From assembly GCA_029945945.1 (NCBI GenBank), contig JAQSDM010000010.1, positions 106,782-170,781 of the forward strand: 64,000 nt of DNA. The letters run 5' to 3'. Each line of letters starts with the position of its first letter. Position 1 is the stretch's first letter. The translations under genes were made by a program, and so were the position numbers. Below are positions 61,941 to 64,000 of this stretch, in pieces. The notes under the pieces are model-generated. The model was given only the letters and a program-made list of their open reading frames with translations, was not told where the DNA came from and did not search any database. Source of the DNA: Algoriphagus sp. (lineage in GTDB: Bacteria; Bacteroidota; Bacteroidia; Cytophagales; Cyclobacteriaceae).

Positions 61941-63782
61941 ATGAGAAAATTTTACTTTGTCCTTTTGCTCGTACTGCCATTTTTAGGCTTTGCGCAGCAA
62001 ACCCAAAAGCCTGTTCTTCATGGGAAAAATTGGATCGCTATCACAGGTAAACCTCTTGCCGCAACAGCAGGCGCTCAGATTTTCAATCAAGGTGGAAATG
62101 CTGTTGATGCCGCTTGTGCAATGCTAGCAGCGACTGCTACTATGTGGGACATGTTGTCATGGGGTGGAGAAACTCAGGCATTGATTTATAACCCTGTCAC
62201 TAAAAAAGTCATCGCGATCAATGCGATGGGTTACGCTCCTACCGGCGCAACCGTTGATTTCTTCAAATCTCAGGGAATGGCTTACCCGCCCGAGTTTGGA
62301 CCGTTGGCGGCCACTACTCCCGGGACTCCCGGCGGATTGATGACCATGCTTGCAGAATATGGGACGATGAGTCTGGAGCAAGTTTTGGCGCCAGCTATGC
62401 AACTCGCCAAAGGCTACCCAATTGAGGCCATGACAGCCAATATGATTGAAAATAACAAGTCGAAAATCAAAGACTGGCCCTATTCTCAAGAGGTTTTTCT
62501 TCCTCATTTGGGAGAAAAAAGAGAAGCGCCTGAAGCCGGCGAGATCTTCGTTCAGGAAGATTTATACCAGACACTTACCAAGCTGGTGGAAACAGAAAAA
62601 GCAGCTCTGAAATCAAAGAAAAGCCGCAAGGAAGCGATTTACGCTGCTAATGAGCGTTTTTATAAAGGCGACATCGCAAAGGAAATTGTAAGGGGAACAC
62701 AAGAGCAAGGCGGACTTTTCACAGAAGCTGATTTGGCCAACTGGAAAGTGAAAATCGAAGAACCCCTGCACGTCAATTACAAAGGAATCGATGTCTATAA
62801 AATGCAGGAATGGACACAGGGTCCGGCATTGCTTCAGTCCTTGAATATTCTTGAGAATTTTGACCTGAAAAGCATGGGGTACAATTCTGCTAATTACATC
62901 AACACGGTTTATCAGGCGATGAACCTGGCTTTTGCGGATCGTGACTTTTACTATGGTGATCCGGCTTTTGATCCGAAATCTCCTATTAAAGGTTTGCTTT
63001 CGAAGGAATATGCCAAAGAAAGAGCAAAACTTATTGGGGATAAAAATGATCCCACAATGGGCCCGGGCGATCCATATCCTTTCGAAGGAGGAACAAATCC
63101 TTTCAAACACTTACTTGAAACCAATTCGGAAGCAGTAGCGATCAATAATCCAGGTTTGCCTATTCAGGGATTAGACGATCCTTTTCTGGAGCAATTTCAA
63201 AGAGGAACAACTTCCGTAGAAGCCGCAGACGCCGAAGGTTGGGTAGTTTCCATCACCCCTAGCGGTGGGTGGGTTCCGGCCGTTATTGCAGGAAATACAG
63301 GAGTTGGACTGAGTCAGCGGATGCAGAGTTTTGTTCTCGATGAGAAGTTAAATCCCTACAACCTCCCTGAGCCGGGAAAGAGACCAAGAGTAACCTTGAC
63401 TCCAAGCTTGGCGATGAAAGACGGAAAGCCATTTCTTGCTTTTGCCGTTCAGGGCGGAGATTCTCAGGATCAAAATCTCCTTCAGTTTTTCCTGAATGTG
63501 GTCGAGTTCGATATGAATGTGCAGGAAGCGACCGAGGCTGCAAACTTCAACAGCTATCAAATGCAGAGCTCTTTTGGGGCTCATGAAATCAAGCCCGGAG
63601 CAATTACACTTAGAGAAGATACTCCAACCTGGATCAGAAGCGAACTCAAAAAGAAAGGCTATTTGATGGATTTCTGGCCAAGGACCTCGGGTCCGATTAA
63701 TGCCATTTGGTTTGACTGGAAGCACGGCACACTCTGGGGTGGCTCAAGTAATTATGGAGAAGATTATGGAATCAGTTGGTAA
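61941..63782 (+). CDS. Gamma-glutamyltransferase family protein
   Basis: The 613-residue exported enzyme has a signal peptide (about 1-18, ending GFAQ) and the Ntn-hydrolase fold of gamma-glutamyltransferase. It is made as a proenzyme and cleaved before Thr423 (GTTSVEAADAEGWVVS), aligned with the nucleophile Thr391 of E. coli GGT. The usual TTH reads TTS, and the GGS segment after it differs from classic GGTs, so it may prefer other gamma-glutamyl or acylated substrates. It follows the preceding gene by 18 bases. Confidence 0.87.
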   Translation: MRKFYFVLLLVLPFLGFAQQTQKPVLHGKNWIAITGKPLAATAGAQIFNQGGNAVDAACAMLAATATMWDMLSWGGETQALIYNPVTKKVIAINAMGYAPTGATVDFFKSQGMAYPPEFGPLAATTPGTPGGLMTMLAEYGTMSLEQVLAPAMQLAKGYPIEAMTANMIENNKSKIKDWPYSQEVFLPHLGEKREAPEAGEIFVQEDLYQTLTKLVETEKAALKSKKSRKEAIYAANERFYKGDIAKEIVRGTQEQGGLFTEADLANWKVKIEEPLHVNYKGIDVYKMQEWTQGPALLQSLNILENFDLKSMGYNSANYINTVYQAMNLAFADRDFYYGDPAFDPKSPIKGLLSKEYAKERAKLIGDKNDPTMGPGDPYPFEGGTNPFKHLLETNSEAVAINNPGLPIQGLDDPFLEQFQRGTTSVEAADAEGWVVSITPSGGWVPAVIAGNTGVGLSQRMQSFVLDEKLNPYNLPEPGKRPRVTLTPSLAMKDGKPFLAFAVQGGDSQDQNLLQFFLNVVEFDMNVQEATEAANFNSYQMQSSFGAHEIKPGAITLREDTPTWIRSELKKKGYLMDFWPRTSGPINAIWFDWKHGTLWGGSSNYGEDYGISW

Positions 63783-63803
63783 AAAATAAAAATTATAACT
63801 CAA

Positions 63804-64000
63804 TGAAATTAAAACACATAGCTTTATTCATTTTATTAAGTGGATTAGCTGCATATCCTTCTTTTTCGCAGAAAAAGGAGAAACCAAATCCTCTGAAAAC
63901 TCAGGTGACCACGAGCGTGGATCAAAGGTATTCCAGCATGACAGATCTAAGTGATAAGATCTGGTCGTTTGAAGAAATCGCTTTTAGAGAAAGTCAATCC
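63804..64000 (+). CDS. M20-type amidohydrolase, N-terminal part (truncated by window end)
   Basis: The frame opens at ATG 63804 and runs off the window. A signal peptide (about 1-22, ending PSFSQ) is followed by LSDKIWSFEEIAFRESQS, which matches the N-terminal helix of M20 amidohydrolases related to p-aminobenzoyl-glutamate hydrolase AbgB. Catalytic residues lie beyond the window. It is 21 bases after the gamma-glutamyltransferase, so both may handle exported gamma-glutamyl or acyl-amino acid compounds. Confidence 0.7.

Overview
The window reads as chromosome from a Bacteroidota bacterium, most likely Cytophagales and plausibly family Cyclobacteriaceae. The support is a SusC-like TonB-dependent receptor with a carboxypeptidase-regulatory domain, GldC, DUF3098 next to ftsX, an arginine operon built around an N-acylornithine carbamoyltransferase, an arsenosugar operon, PVC-type propeller/HEAT/cytochrome lipoproteins, and promoters of the Bacteroidota TTTG / TAnnTTTG type. 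The genus cannot be fixed from sequence reading alone. I see no insertion sequence, integrase, phage block or CRISPR array; gene density is high and the content looks vertically inherited.

Layout: 1-8701 holds the end of hrpB, small hypothetical genes, a bacterial VLRF1-type (eRF1/Vms1-like) protein, a TM2 + DUF2752 membrane pair, a DUF2236 oxygenase-like protein, secreted propeller proteins, a DsbA/FrnE-like protein, a zinc-ribbon microprotein and an exported class V aminotransferase. 8702-17382 is the arginine locus: a leader with an Arg-codon-rich mini-ORF and hairpins, then acyltransferase, argG, argC, argD, argF', argB, argE-like and argH in tight or overlapping order. 17487-19666 is a SulP transporter with a beta carbonic anhydrase. 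19768-22410 is a SAM-I riboswitch, a second mini-ORF with two Cys codons, metY and metX.

22649-27962 is housekeeping (pdeM, ftsX, DUF3098, truB, ribF, scoA/scoB, gldC). 28288-31320 is an orphan TonB-dependent receptor. On the minus strand follow a PIG-L deacetylase and a large sugar-dehydrogenase-like/HEAT/cytochrome c lipoprotein, then two identical tRNA-Glu genes. 36218-43384 carries gapA, a VOC protein, a six-gene arsenosugar operon and a divergent 1-Cys peroxiredoxin. 43435-46791 is a KDG/KDPG/altronate module. 47942-53063 is a TetR-controlled export system (TolC, HlyD and an ABC half-transporter with a degenerate ATPase domain). The rest is small membrane proteins, a SerB-SerA fusion for serine synthesis, a muramidase, a DEAD-box helicase, a gamma-glutamyltransferase and the start of an M20-type amidohydrolase.

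The most interesting signals are regulatory. Two amino-acid operons (arginine; methionine/cysteine) each appear to have a short leader ORF carrying the relevant codons inside or beside base-paired elements, in a phylum where this is little documented. Residue Val96 in ArgF' predicts that arginine is made through succinylated rather than acetylated intermediates. Other points of note are the VLRF1 protein, the degenerate ABC ATPase, the SerB-SerA fusion and the DUF6134 and VOC genes attached to the arsenosugar operon.
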